From Haematobacter massiliensis (lineage in GTDB: Bacteria; Pseudomonadota; Alphaproteobacteria; Rhodobacterales; Rhodobacteraceae), in assembly GCF_000740795.1 (NCBI RefSeq), contig NZ_JGYG01000001.1, positions 576,710 to 640,709 of the forward strand: a stretch of 64,000 nt of DNA, in the 5' to 3' direction. Under the pieces are notes generated by a model that did not search any database, was not told the origin of the DNA, and saw nothing but the letters and a program-made list of their open reading frames with translations. The position numbers were made by a program, and so were the translations under genes. Of the stretch, positions 29,193 through 38,300 are shown piece by piece. Within the stretch, counting starts at the first letter, position 1. Every line of letters begins with the position of its first letter.

Positions 29193-30779
29193 ATGACCTT
29201 CTTCCGTCTTCTTCTTGCCGCCCTCGGCATCACTCTCGCTGGAATGGCCGCTGCGCAAAGCGTGGATGAGCTGGTGACCCAGTTGCCTGCCGGCAGTTTC
29301 AATGATCGCGCACGCGTGGTGAGCGCTCTGGCCGCAACCGGCGATCCGCGCGTCGTCGATGTTCTGAATGCCTTGGTGGAAGGCGATCTCGCCGCTCTGA
29401 AATCCGACGGGACCGTGGTGATCGTGAAGGGCCGGGAGGCCCGCGTCGCGCTGACGGGAGAGGCAATTCCCGACCCCGGCCGCACCGCGGAAAAGGTGAA
29501 GGTCAACAACTCCCTGCGGCGTGACATCCGCGCAGCGCTCGGTGTGCTGACCCTGCGCGATCCCGACCCGGCCAAACGCCTTTCCGCTGCGGAAGCCGCA
29601 TTTCGCGCGCCGGACCCCGAGCAGCTTTCCGCGCTCGATGCCGCGATGGCGGCGGAGACCAACGCGGCGGTCGGTGCGCGGCTCGCCCTCGCCCATGCAG
29701 CGGCGGTACTGGCCTCCGACCGGCCGGTGGTCGAGAAGGAAAAGGCCGTGGCCCTCATCGGCGATCTCCGCGACCAGTCCGCCCTTTCGCTGCTGACCCC
29801 GCTGCTCGCCTCGCCGGAACCTGCCATCGCCGCCGCCGCCGGAAACGCGATCACCGAGATCGAAAGATCGCGCGCCTTCTGGAACACCGCGCAGAACGTG
29901 TGGTTCGGCCTGTCTCTCGGCTCCGTGCTGCTGCTGGCGGCGGTCGGGCTCGCCATCACCTTTGGCGTGATGGGCGTCATCAACATGGCGCATGGAGAGC
30001 TCGTGATGCTCGGCGCTTACACGACCTTCGTGGTGCAGGAGGCGATCCGCCAGAACGCACCCTGGCTGTTCGACTGGTCGCTGCTCATCGCCCTGCCGCT
30101 GGCCTTTGCCGTGGCGGGAGGGGTCGGCGTGCTGATCGAGCGCGGCATCGTGCGGCACCTCTACGGCCGCCCGCTGGAGACTCTGCTCGCGACATGGGGT
30201 GTCAGCCTCATCCTGCAGCAGGCGGTGCGGTCATTCTTCGGCCCGAACAACCGTGAAGTGGGCAATCCCTCCTGGATGTCGGGCGCATTCCAGATCGGCC
30301 AGATGACCATCACATGGAACCGGCTCTGGATCATCGTCTTTGCGCTCGTGGTCTTTGCGACCCTGCTGGTGGTGCTCAAGCGCACGGCCATCGGCCTCCA
30401 GATGCGCGCCGTTACGCAGAACCGTCCGATGGCGGCGAACATGGGCATCCGGACCGGGCGGGTGGACGCGCTGACCTTCGGGCTTGGCGCGGGCATCGCC
30501 GGGCTGGCGGGCGTCGCCCTGTCACAGATCGACAATGTCAGCCCCAATCTCGGACAGGGGTATATCGTGGACAGCTTCATGGTCGTCGTCTTTGGCGGTG
30601 CCGGCAACATCTGGGGCACCTTCGCGGCTGCCTTCTCGCTCGGCATCATCAACAAGTTCCTGGAACCCTTTGCAGGGGCGGTGCTGGCGAAGATCCTGAT
30701 CCTCGTCTTCATCATCCTGTTCATCCAAAAGCGTCCGCGCGGCCTGTTCGCCGTCAAGGGCCGGTTTGTGGAGGGCTGA
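29193..30779 (+). CDS. urtB: Urea ABC transporter permease UrtB
   Basis: This 528-residue inner-membrane permease has a signal-like N-terminus, then a periplasmic helical region (about 25-225) typical of proteobacterial UrtB. The LivH-like permease domain follows (about 235-520), with FGVMGVINMAHGELVMLGAY and GVSLILQQAVRSFFGPNN. It lies 57 bases after urtA, and its stop abuts urtC. Confidence 0.95.
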   Translation: MTFFRLLLAALGITLAGMAAAQSVDELVTQLPAGSFNDRARVVSALAATGDPRVVDVLNALVEGDLAALKSDGTVVIVKGREARVALTGEAIPDPGRTAEKVKVNNSLRRDIRAALGVLTLRDPDPAKRLSAAEAAFRAPDPEQLSALDAAMAAETNAAVGARLALAHAAAVLASDRPVVEKEKAVALIGDLRDQSALSLLTPLLASPEPAIAAAAGNAITEIERSRAFWNTAQNVWFGLSLGSVLLLAAVGLAITFGVMGVINMAHGELVMLGAYTTFVVQEAIRQNAPWLFDWSLLIALPLAFAVAGGVGVLIERGIVRHLYGRPLETLLATWGVSLILQQAVRSFFGPNNREVGNPSWMSGAFQIGQMTITWNRLWIIVFALVVFATLLVVLKRTAIGLQMRAVTQNRPMAANMGIRTGRVDALTFGLGAGIAGLAGVALSQIDNVSPNLGQGYIVDSFMVVVFGGAGNIWGTFAAAFSLGIINKFLEPFAGAVLAKILILVFIILFIQKRPRGLFAVKGRFVEG

Positions 30780-30783
30780 GAGG

Positions 30784-31893
30784 ATGCAGGAAACCTTCTT
30801 CAACCGCCGACTCGTCATCGCGCTCATCGTTCTGTTTATCGTCATTGTCGCGGTGCCGGTTGGCAACCTGATGATGGAGCAACGGCCCATCCCCTCCTAC
30901 ATCGTCGCGCTGATCGGGAAATACTTCTGTTACGCGCTGCTGGCCGTGGCGCTGGATCTGGTCTGGGGCTACTGCGGGATCCTGTCGCTCGGGCATGGGG
31001 CGTTCTTCGCGCTCGGCGGCTATGCGATGGGCATGTACCTGATGCGCCAGATCGGGGATCGCGGCGTCTATGCAAACCCGAACCTGCCCGATTTCATGGT
31101 GTTCCTGAACTGGCAGGAACTGCCGTGGTACTGGCAAGGCTTCAACCACTTCCCCTTCGCCCTGCTGATGGTGCTCTTCGTGCCGGGATTGCTTGCCTTC
31201 GTCTTCGGCTGGTTCGCCTTCCGCAGCCGGGTGACCGGGGTCTATCTGTCGATCATCACGCAGGCGATGACCTATGCGCTGATGCTGGCCTTCTTCCGCA
31301 ACGAGATGGGCTTTGGCGGCAACAACGGGCTGACAGACTTCAAGGACATCCTCGGCTTCTCGATTCAGGCTGACAGCACGCGGGCGGCGCTCATGGTAAT
31401 CTCGGGCCTGGCGCTGGCCGGCGGGCTGTTGCTGGGACGCTGGATCACCCAGTCACGTCTGGGGCAGGTGCTGGTCTGCGTGCGGGATGCGGAAAGCAGG
31501 ACGCGGTTCATCGGCTACCGGGTAGAGCACTACAAGCTCTTCATCTTCGTCGTCTCGGCGATGATGGCCGGGGTGGCGGGCGCGCTCTACACCCCGCAGG
31601 TCGGCATCATCAACCCGTCTGAATTCTCCGCCGCAAACTCCATCCTGATCGTGATCTGGGTGGCGCTGGGCGGGCGGGGCACGCTTGTCGGTGCGGCGCT
31701 CGGCGCAATCATCGTCTCGCTCGCGCAGACGCTGCTGACGAGCTGGTTCCCCGATGCGTGGCTCTTCTTCCTTGGCGCGATGTTCATCCTCGTGACCATC
31801 GGCCTGCCGAACGGCGTGCTGGGCGCCATCGAAGGCACCGGGAAACGCTTCCGTCGCCAGCGATCCAGCGACCCCGTGGAGGTAGAGGCATGA
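30784..31893 (+). CDS. urtC: Urea ABC transporter permease UrtC
   Basis: This 369-residue permease is LivM-like. About ten membrane helices include DLVWGYCGILSLGHGAFFALGGYAMGMYLM and the EAA-like cytoplasmic loop. A conserved end segment (INPSEFSAANSILIVIWVALGGRGTL) is present. The ATG follows an AGAGG site formed at the end of urtB, and its stop overlaps urtD by ATGA. Confidence 0.95.
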   Translation: MQETFFNRRLVIALIVLFIVIVAVPVGNLMMEQRPIPSYIVALIGKYFCYALLAVALDLVWGYCGILSLGHGAFFALGGYAMGMYLMRQIGDRGVYANPNLPDFMVFLNWQELPWYWQGFNHFPFALLMVLFVPGLLAFVFGWFAFRSRVTGVYLSIITQAMTYALMLAFFRNEMGFGGNNGLTDFKDILGFSIQADSTRAALMVISGLALAGGLLLGRWITQSRLGQVLVCVRDAESRTRFIGYRVEHYKLFIFVVSAMMAGVAGALYTPQVGIINPSEFSAANSILIVIWVALGGRGTLVGAALGAIIVSLAQTLLTSWFPDAWLFFLGAMFILVTIGLPNGVLGAIEGTGKRFRRQRSSDPVEVEA

Positions 31894-32660
31894 CCGCGCA
31901 CGCGACCATCCCCGGCAGCGCCACGGTGCAGCAACTCCAACTGGACGGCGTCACCAAGGCCTTCGATGGCTTCAAGGCGATCAACAACCTCTCGCTCGTG
32001 GTGGACAAGGGAGAATTGCGGGCGGTGATCGGCCCGAACGGGGCGGGCAAGACCACGATGATGGACATCATCACCGGAAAGACCCGCCCCGATGACGGCA
32101 AGGTGCTCTGGGAGCAGCAGCTCGACCTCACGAAACTGGACGAGGCCGACTGCGCGCAACTGGGTATCGGACGGAAGTTCCAGAAGCCCACGGTGTTCGA
32201 GAGCCATACGGTTGAGGACAATCTCCGCCTCTCGATCAAGGGGGACCGAGGTGTGTTCGCCAGCCTGTTCCACAAGACCACCGCCGCCGAAACCCGGCGG
32301 GTGGCGGAGCTGCTGGAGATCGTGCGCCTTGGCGATGCGCGCCACCGCCCAGCCGCCGATCTGTCGCACGGGCAGAAGCAATGGCTGGAGATCGGCATGC
32401 TGCTTGCCCAGGATCCGCAGCTTCTGCTGGTGGATGAACCCGCCGCCGGCATGACCGATGCCGAGACGATGCGGACTGCGGAACTGCTGCGCGCCATCGC
32501 CGGGGAGCGCGCGGTGATCGTGGTCGAGCATGACATGGATTTCGTCCGCGCGCTCGACTGCAAGGTGACGGTTCTCCATCAGGGCAGCGTTCTGGCGGAG
32601 GGCAACCTGGAGACGGTGAGCGCCATGCCCGAAGTCATAGAAGTCTATCTGGGACGCTGA
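31890..32660 (+). CDS. urtD: Urea ABC transporter ATPase UrtD
   Basis: This 256-residue ATP-binding subunit has Walker A GPNGAGKTT (about 48-56), signature LSHGQKQWLEIG, Walker B LLLVDEPAAGMTD and the H-loop VVEHDMDFVR. LSHGQ in place of LSGGQ is typical of UrtD. The start overlaps urtC by four bases. It forms the ATPase dimer with UrtE. Confidence 0.96.
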   Translation: MTAHATIPGSATVQQLQLDGVTKAFDGFKAINNLSLVVDKGELRAVIGPNGAGKTTMMDIITGKTRPDDGKVLWEQQLDLTKLDEADCAQLGIGRKFQKPTVFESHTVEDNLRLSIKGDRGVFASLFHKTTAAETRRVAELLEIVRLGDARHRPAADLSHGQKQWLEIGMLLAQDPQLLLVDEPAAGMTDAETMRTAELLRAIAGERAVIVVEHDMDFVRALDCKVTVLHQGSVLAEGNLETVSAMPEVIEVYLGR

Positions 32661-32661
32661 G

Positions 32662-33366
32662 ATGCTGGAAGTCGACCATATCAACCTGTCCTACGGCGCC
32701 GCGCAGGCGTTGAAATCGGTCACCGTCTCCGCGCGCGAAGGAGAGGTGACGACGGTGCTGGGGCGGAACGGCGTCGGCAAGAGCTCTCTGCTGCGGGCCA
32801 TCGTCGGGCGGCACGGCATCACCGCCGGCGCGATCCGCTGGCAGGGGGCGGAGATCGCCCGTCTCTCCCCGGTGGAGCGCGCCCAGCGCGGCATCGCCTA
32901 TGTGCCGCAGGGTCGCGAGATCTTCCCGTTGCTCACGGTGCGCGAAAATCTTGAGACCGGCTTTGCAGCCCTGCCCCGCGGCCGCAAGACCATACCGGAT
33001 GACGTCTTCGCCCTGTTCCCCGTCCTGAAAGAGATGATGGCGCGCCGCGGTGGCGATCTGTCGGGCGGGCAGCAGCAGCAGCTTGCCATCGGCCGGGCGA
33101 TGGTGATGCGGCCGAAACTTCTGGTTCTGGACGAGCCGACCGAAGGCATCCAGCCCTCCATCATCAAGGACATCGGCCGTGCCATCCGCTACCTCCGGGA
33201 TGAAGCGGGCATGGCCATCCTGCTGGTGGAGCAGTTCTTCGACTTCGCCCGCGAGCTGGCGGACCGCTTCTATGTCATGGACAGAGGCGAGGTGGTGATG
33301 GATGGCATTCAGGTTGAGATGAGCGGTGAGCGAGAGCCGGAGTTGCGCAGGTGGCTCACCGTCTGA
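32662..33366 (+). CDS. urtE: Urea ABC transporter ATPase UrtE
   Basis: This 234-residue second ATPase has Walker A GRNGVGKSS (about 34-42), signature LSGGQQQQLAIG, Walker B LLVLDEPTEGIQPS and the switch histidine replaced by VEQFFDF, as in the LivF family. It starts one base after the urtD stop. No ureABC or nickel genes follow; the next gene is tamA. Confidence 0.96.
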   Translation: MLEVDHINLSYGAAQALKSVTVSAREGEVTTVLGRNGVGKSSLLRAIVGRHGITAGAIRWQGAEIARLSPVERAQRGIAYVPQGREIFPLLTVRENLETGFAALPRGRKTIPDDVFALFPVLKEMMARRGGDLSGGQQQQLAIGRAMVMRPKLLVLDEPTEGIQPSIIKDIGRAIRYLRDEAGMAILLVEQFFDFARELADRFYVMDRGEVVMDGIQVEMSGEREPELRRWLTV

Positions 33367-33451
33367 GGCAATGTGTCTGACCAGCTGGAAATGGGAACGG
33401 AATCCTGCATGCTAGGTTGTGTGAAAAACACAAACTGAAGGCAGGGCAGTG

Positions 33452-35323
33452 ATGACACGCAGGACCGACGGGAAGTGGAATGCCGCCCTGCTATGCGCGA
33501 CGGCTGCCATTTGTAGCGTCTCCTTCGTGCCTGCCGTACTTCTCGCCCAGCAAAACCAGCCCGCGGAACAGCGCCAGCAGTCGCGGGACGGCATACATTT
33601 CAATATCCGGGGTGGTCGCGACGATGATCTGGAAACCCTTTTGCGCGGGGCGTCGCTGCTTTCTGCCGCGGCCGAGAACCGGCAGGGCGATCCGCAGGAA
33701 CTCATCGCTTCTGCCAGGGCCGATTACGCACGCCTGATAGGTGCTCTCTATTCGCGCGGATACTACGCCCCGGTCATCAACATCCTCGTGGACGGGCGCG
33801 AGGCGGCAAATATCCCCACGTTGCAGGCCCCCCGAGCGATCCGCCGCATAGATGTGAATGTCGAGACCGGCCCCACCTTTCAGTTTGGTCAGGTTTCCAT
33901 CGCGCCGCTGACGCCCTCCACCACACTGCCCTCCGATCTTCGTGCGCGGGAACGCGCGCGCTCGACGCTGATCCAGCAGGGCGTGGATGCGGCGACGACC
34001 GGATGGCGTGACGCAGGCTATGCCAAGGTTGCCACGGGCAAGCAGGATATCGTGGCCGATCATCGGCAGAACCTCCTGAACGTCGATATCGGCATGCTGC
34101 CGGGGCCACGTGTGACCTTTGGCAAGCTCATTGTCGCCGGAAACGAGAATGTGCGGACGGAGCGCGTCCACGCCATTGCCGGTCTTCCGGAGGGCGAGGT
34201 CTTTGATCCCGCCGATCTGGAAGAAAGCGCCCGGCGGCTGCGTCGCGCCGGCGCCTTCTCCTCCGTGGCGATACAGGAGGCCGACCGTCTCGGACCGGGA
34301 AATACCATGGATATCACTGCGACGGTGGTGGAATCCCTGCCCCGCCGCTTCGGCTTCGGCGCCGAGGTATCTTCTTCCGACGGGGTGAACCTGAACGGCT
34401 ACTGGATGCACCGGAACCTGTTCGGAGGGGCGGAGAACCTCCGCTTCGACCTGCAGGGACAGGGTCTGGGAAGCGGCGACGATCAGGAGTACAGCATCGG
34501 CGCTCTCTTCTCCCGTCCCGCGACCTTCGATCCGGATACGACGCTGAAGCTCGGCACCCAGCTCAAGCGCACCGATGAACAGGATTATACCAGCGACAGC
34601 TTCACCATCACCGGGGGTGTGGAGCATTATTTCAACGAATATCTCACCGGGCGTATCGGGCTGGAATACGGCTTCTATCGTATCCGCGAGTTCGGAGAGA
34701 CCACGAACCTGCAAATCCTCTCGCTGCCCACGGGTGCTACGTATGACCGGCGCGATGACAAGCTGAACGCCACCAGCGGCTATTTTCTGGAGGGCGAAGC
34801 GCGGCCTTTCTACGGGATCAACGACGATGCCGGGTCCGGTGGCCGGGTCCGGTTCGATGGCCGCGCCTTCTGGAGCCCCGGCGAAAGCAAGCGCGTGGTT
34901 CTGGCAGGCCGGGTGCAACTCGGCTCCGTTCTGGGCGCGGACATCACGGAAACGCCGCGGGAATACCTGTTCTATTCGGGCGGCGCGGGCACGGTACGGG
35001 GCCAGCCCTTCCAGTCGCTCGGCGTGCCGAACCCGGATTACCTGTCACGGGACGCCACCATCGGTGGACGGAATTTCCTGGGCCTCTCGGGCGAGGTGCG
35101 CACCCGCGTGACCCAAAGCATAGGCGTCGTCGCGTTCTATGACGCGGGCTACGTTTCCGCGGACAAGTTCTTCGACGACAGCGGCGACTGGCAGGGCGGC
35201 ATCGGGCTTGGCCTGCGGTACAACACGGGCATCGGCCCCATCCGGTTAGACGTCGGGGCCCCGCTCGGCGGGGACACGGGCAACGGTGTTCAACTTTATG
35301 TCGGTATCGGGCAGGCCTTCTGA
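33452..35323 (+). CDS. tamA: Translocation and assembly module outer membrane protein TamA
   Basis: This 623-residue Omp85-superfamily protein of the outer membrane has a signal peptide (about 1-32, VLLAQQ). Periplasmic POTRA domains (about 40-290) include VETGPTFQFGQV and GKLIVAGNENVR. A 16-strand barrel follows, ending GIGPIRLDVGAPLG and a terminal phenylalanine, as expected for outer-membrane assembly. It is coupled to tamB by TGATG. A GTG at 33449 is an alternative start. A weak EcfG-like element and a short TTGTGT/ACACAA repeat lie upstream. Confidence 0.94.
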   Translation: MTRRTDGKWNAALLCATAAICSVSFVPAVLLAQQNQPAEQRQQSRDGIHFNIRGGRDDDLETLLRGASLLSAAAENRQGDPQELIASARADYARLIGALYSRGYYAPVINILVDGREAANIPTLQAPRAIRRIDVNVETGPTFQFGQVSIAPLTPSTTLPSDLRARERARSTLIQQGVDAATTGWRDAGYAKVATGKQDIVADHRQNLLNVDIGMLPGPRVTFGKLIVAGNENVRTERVHAIAGLPEGEVFDPADLEESARRLRRAGAFSSVAIQEADRLGPGNTMDITATVVESLPRRFGFGAEVSSSDGVNLNGYWMHRNLFGGAENLRFDLQGQGLGSGDDQEYSIGALFSRPATFDPDTTLKLGTQLKRTDEQDYTSDSFTITGGVEHYFNEYLTGRIGLEYGFYRIREFGETTNLQILSLPTGATYDRRDDKLNATSGYFLEGEARPFYGINDDAGSGGRVRFDGRAFWSPGESKRVVLAGRVQLGSVLGADITETPREYLFYSGGAGTVRGQPFQSLGVPNPDYLSRDATIGGRNFLGLSGEVRTRVTQSIGVVAFYDAGYVSADKFFDDSGDWQGGIGLGLRYNTGIGPIRLDVGAPLGGDTGNGVQLYVGIGQAF

Positions 35324-38300
35324 TGCGGTTCCTTATCCTCTTCATCGCCCTTTTGAGCTTCTGGCTGCCGGCCCCCGTCCGCGCGCAGGACAATGACGGT
35401 GCATCCTATCTGGAAAGCCTGCTGCAGAGCAGCCTGTCCGGCGCGGGGCGGCAGGTCACGATCCGGGGCTTCTCCGGCGCGCTTTCCTCCACCGCGCGAA
35501 TAGAGGAGCTGGCGATTTCTGACGATCAGGGTCAGTGGTTCTCCGCCCGCGACGTCGTGCTGAACTGGAGCCGCCTCGCCCTGTTGACCGGCCGCGTTCA
35601 GGTGCAGGAATTCTCCGCCGCCGAGGTGGTGCTGTCCCGCCTGCCGCAGACGGAAGCCGCGCCGCCCTCGCCGGAGGCAGAGCCCTTCTCCCTTCCCGAT
35701 CTGCCGGTTTCCATCAACATAGACAGTCTCCGTATCGACCGGCTGGACATTGGTGAGCCGGTCTTCGGCATCGCCAACGTCTCCCGCGCGTCCGGTTCGG
35801 CCAATCTCGCTGGAGGTGAAGGCGCGCTACAACTCCGGCTGGAGCGGACGGACGGCCAGCGCGGCGTCTTCAACATTGCGGGGGCATACGCAAATAGCAG
35901 CCGCCACCTGACCGTGGATGTGGAGCTTGACGAGGGTCCGGGCGGCATCGTCACCACGCTGGCAGGACTGCCGGGCGCGCCTGCGCTCACGCTCTCCGTC
36001 AAGGGCGACGCACCGATTGACGATTTCGCTGCCGACATCCGGCTTGCCACCGCCAATCAGGACCGTCTGACAGGACAGGTCACCGCCCGCGCGGTTGAGG
36101 CGGCGGCGGGGCAGCCGGCGGGGTCGGCACGGCATTTCACCTTCAACCTCGAAGGCGACATCCGGGCCTTGCTGCCCGAGCAGTTCCGCGCCTTCTTCGG
36201 ATCGCAACTGACCCTCACGGCGGATGCCACCCGCCAGCCTGACAGTTCCATGGTGGTGCCTGAATTCATGCTGCGCGCCGAGGCCATCAACCTGAACGGC
36301 GAACTCCGCATCGCGGCCGACGGGTTGCCGAGCTTTGTCGATGTGAACGGCTCCATCCATCCGCCCGCTGGGACCGAAGGCCCGGTGGTCCTGCCGATCG
36401 CCACGCCGACGGAGCTGTCGGGCGCCGATCTGGCCATCGCTTATGATGACACGGTGAGCGAGACCTGGACGATCGACATGACCGCCCGGGATTTCAAGCG
36501 ACCCGGCATGACGATCTCCACCCTCCGGCTCGAGGGCGGCGGCGGTGTCATGCGGGAAACGGCACAGGACGCGCCACGGCTCGACGCCAACCTGCGGTTC
36601 AGCGGGGATGGCATCGCCCTTGACGACCCTGCCCTCGCCCGTGCCGTGGGCCCCCGGGTGGAAGGGACGACGGTGTTTGTCTGGCAATCAGGCGACGGGG
36701 TCGTGACGATGCCGGTTCTTAACGTTCGGGGGGAGGATTATTCCGCCGTTGCCGATCTGGTCTTCAATGGCCTGAACGCGGCGCTCAGGGTATCCGGCAA
36801 GCTGACGGCGAGCCTTGACGACATCTCCCGCTTCTCCGACCTGGCGGGTCGTCCGCTTTCCGGTGAGGCCGAGGCAGCGGCCAGCGGTGCTTTCGAGCCG
36901 CTTTCCGGCATGTTCGATGTCGTCGCAGATGTGACGGGGACGGACCTGACGGCTTCGCAGGAGCAGCTCGACCGGCTCCTCGCAGGGCAATCCCGCATAA
37001 CGCTGTCCGCCAAGCGGGATGAAACCGGCACCGAAATCCGGGATGCCCAGCTTACCGCCCGGACGCTCAGCCTGCAGGCCTCCGGCAATATCACCAGCAA
37101 CGCGACGGATGTAAGGCTCAACGGGCGTTTCGCCGATGCACGCGTTCTCGGACCAGGCTTTTCCGGCTCGGTGGACATTGATGGGCGTGCCTGGCAGGTG
37201 GCCGAAGGGTTGCGGCTGACGCTTGACGCGACGGGCAACGATCTTCGCGTCGGCCAGCCGCAGGCGGATGGGCTGCTGCGCGGCCAAAGCCGTATCCGGT
37301 TTGCCGGCGTGCAGAACGGCCATGTGCTGACCATAGACACGGCCACCGTCGATGCCACGACCCTGAACCTGACTGCGACGGGGCGTTATGCGCCGGGCAA
37401 TACCGACGTCTCGCTTGACGGGGCATTCACCGACCTTTCCGTTCTGGGTCAGGGTTATGGCGGTGCGGGTACCGCGACGGCGCGGGTGCACGATACGCCC
37501 GACGGCCTCAGGCTTGAGACCAACGTGTCCGGGAACGACCTGCGCGTGGGTCAGCAACAGGCGGATGGCCTGCTCCGCGGGCAGAGCCGCATCGACCTTG
37601 CCGCTGTGCAGAACGGTGAGCGGATCACCCTCGACCGGCTTGCGGTAAACGCGACGACTCTGACGCTTACGGCAAGCGGCCGCTACGACCCCAATGACAC
37701 GGACCTGCAGGCCGCGTTCAACTTCTCCGATCTTGGCGTTCTGGGTAGCGGGTTCCGCGGCGCGCTTACGGCCGACGCACGCGCTGTCAGCGAGCCGGGC
37801 GGTATCCGTATCACGGCCGACAGCCGCGCTTCGGGCCTTGCACTCGGCGGCCAGCCGGAGGTGAACGCGCTTCTCAGGGGCGACGGCACGCTCGCACTCA
37901 ATGTGCTTCGGACGCCCGAAGGCTTCCTGCAGATCGACCGCTTCACCTTTCAGAACCCGCAACTTTCCGCAAATGTGAACGGGGAGGTGCAGGGCGAAGC
38001 GCGCAATCTGACCGTCGATGCACGGCTGAATAACCTGGCCATCGTCGTGCCGGGCTTCCCGGGGCCGGTGACCCTGCGGGGGACGGTTGTCGATGCGGAA
38101 AATCAACTCCGCCTCAACCTCGCGGCGCAGGGTCCAGGTCAGATCGATACCCGGCTGACCGGAACCATGGCGCGGGATTTCTCCCGCTCTGACCTGGCGC
38201 TGACCGGCTCCTCTCAGCTTGGGCTGATAAACCCCTTCCTTGGCGCGCGCTCCGCTCAGGGACTTGTCCGTTTCGACCTGACAATGAACGGTCCTCTCGG

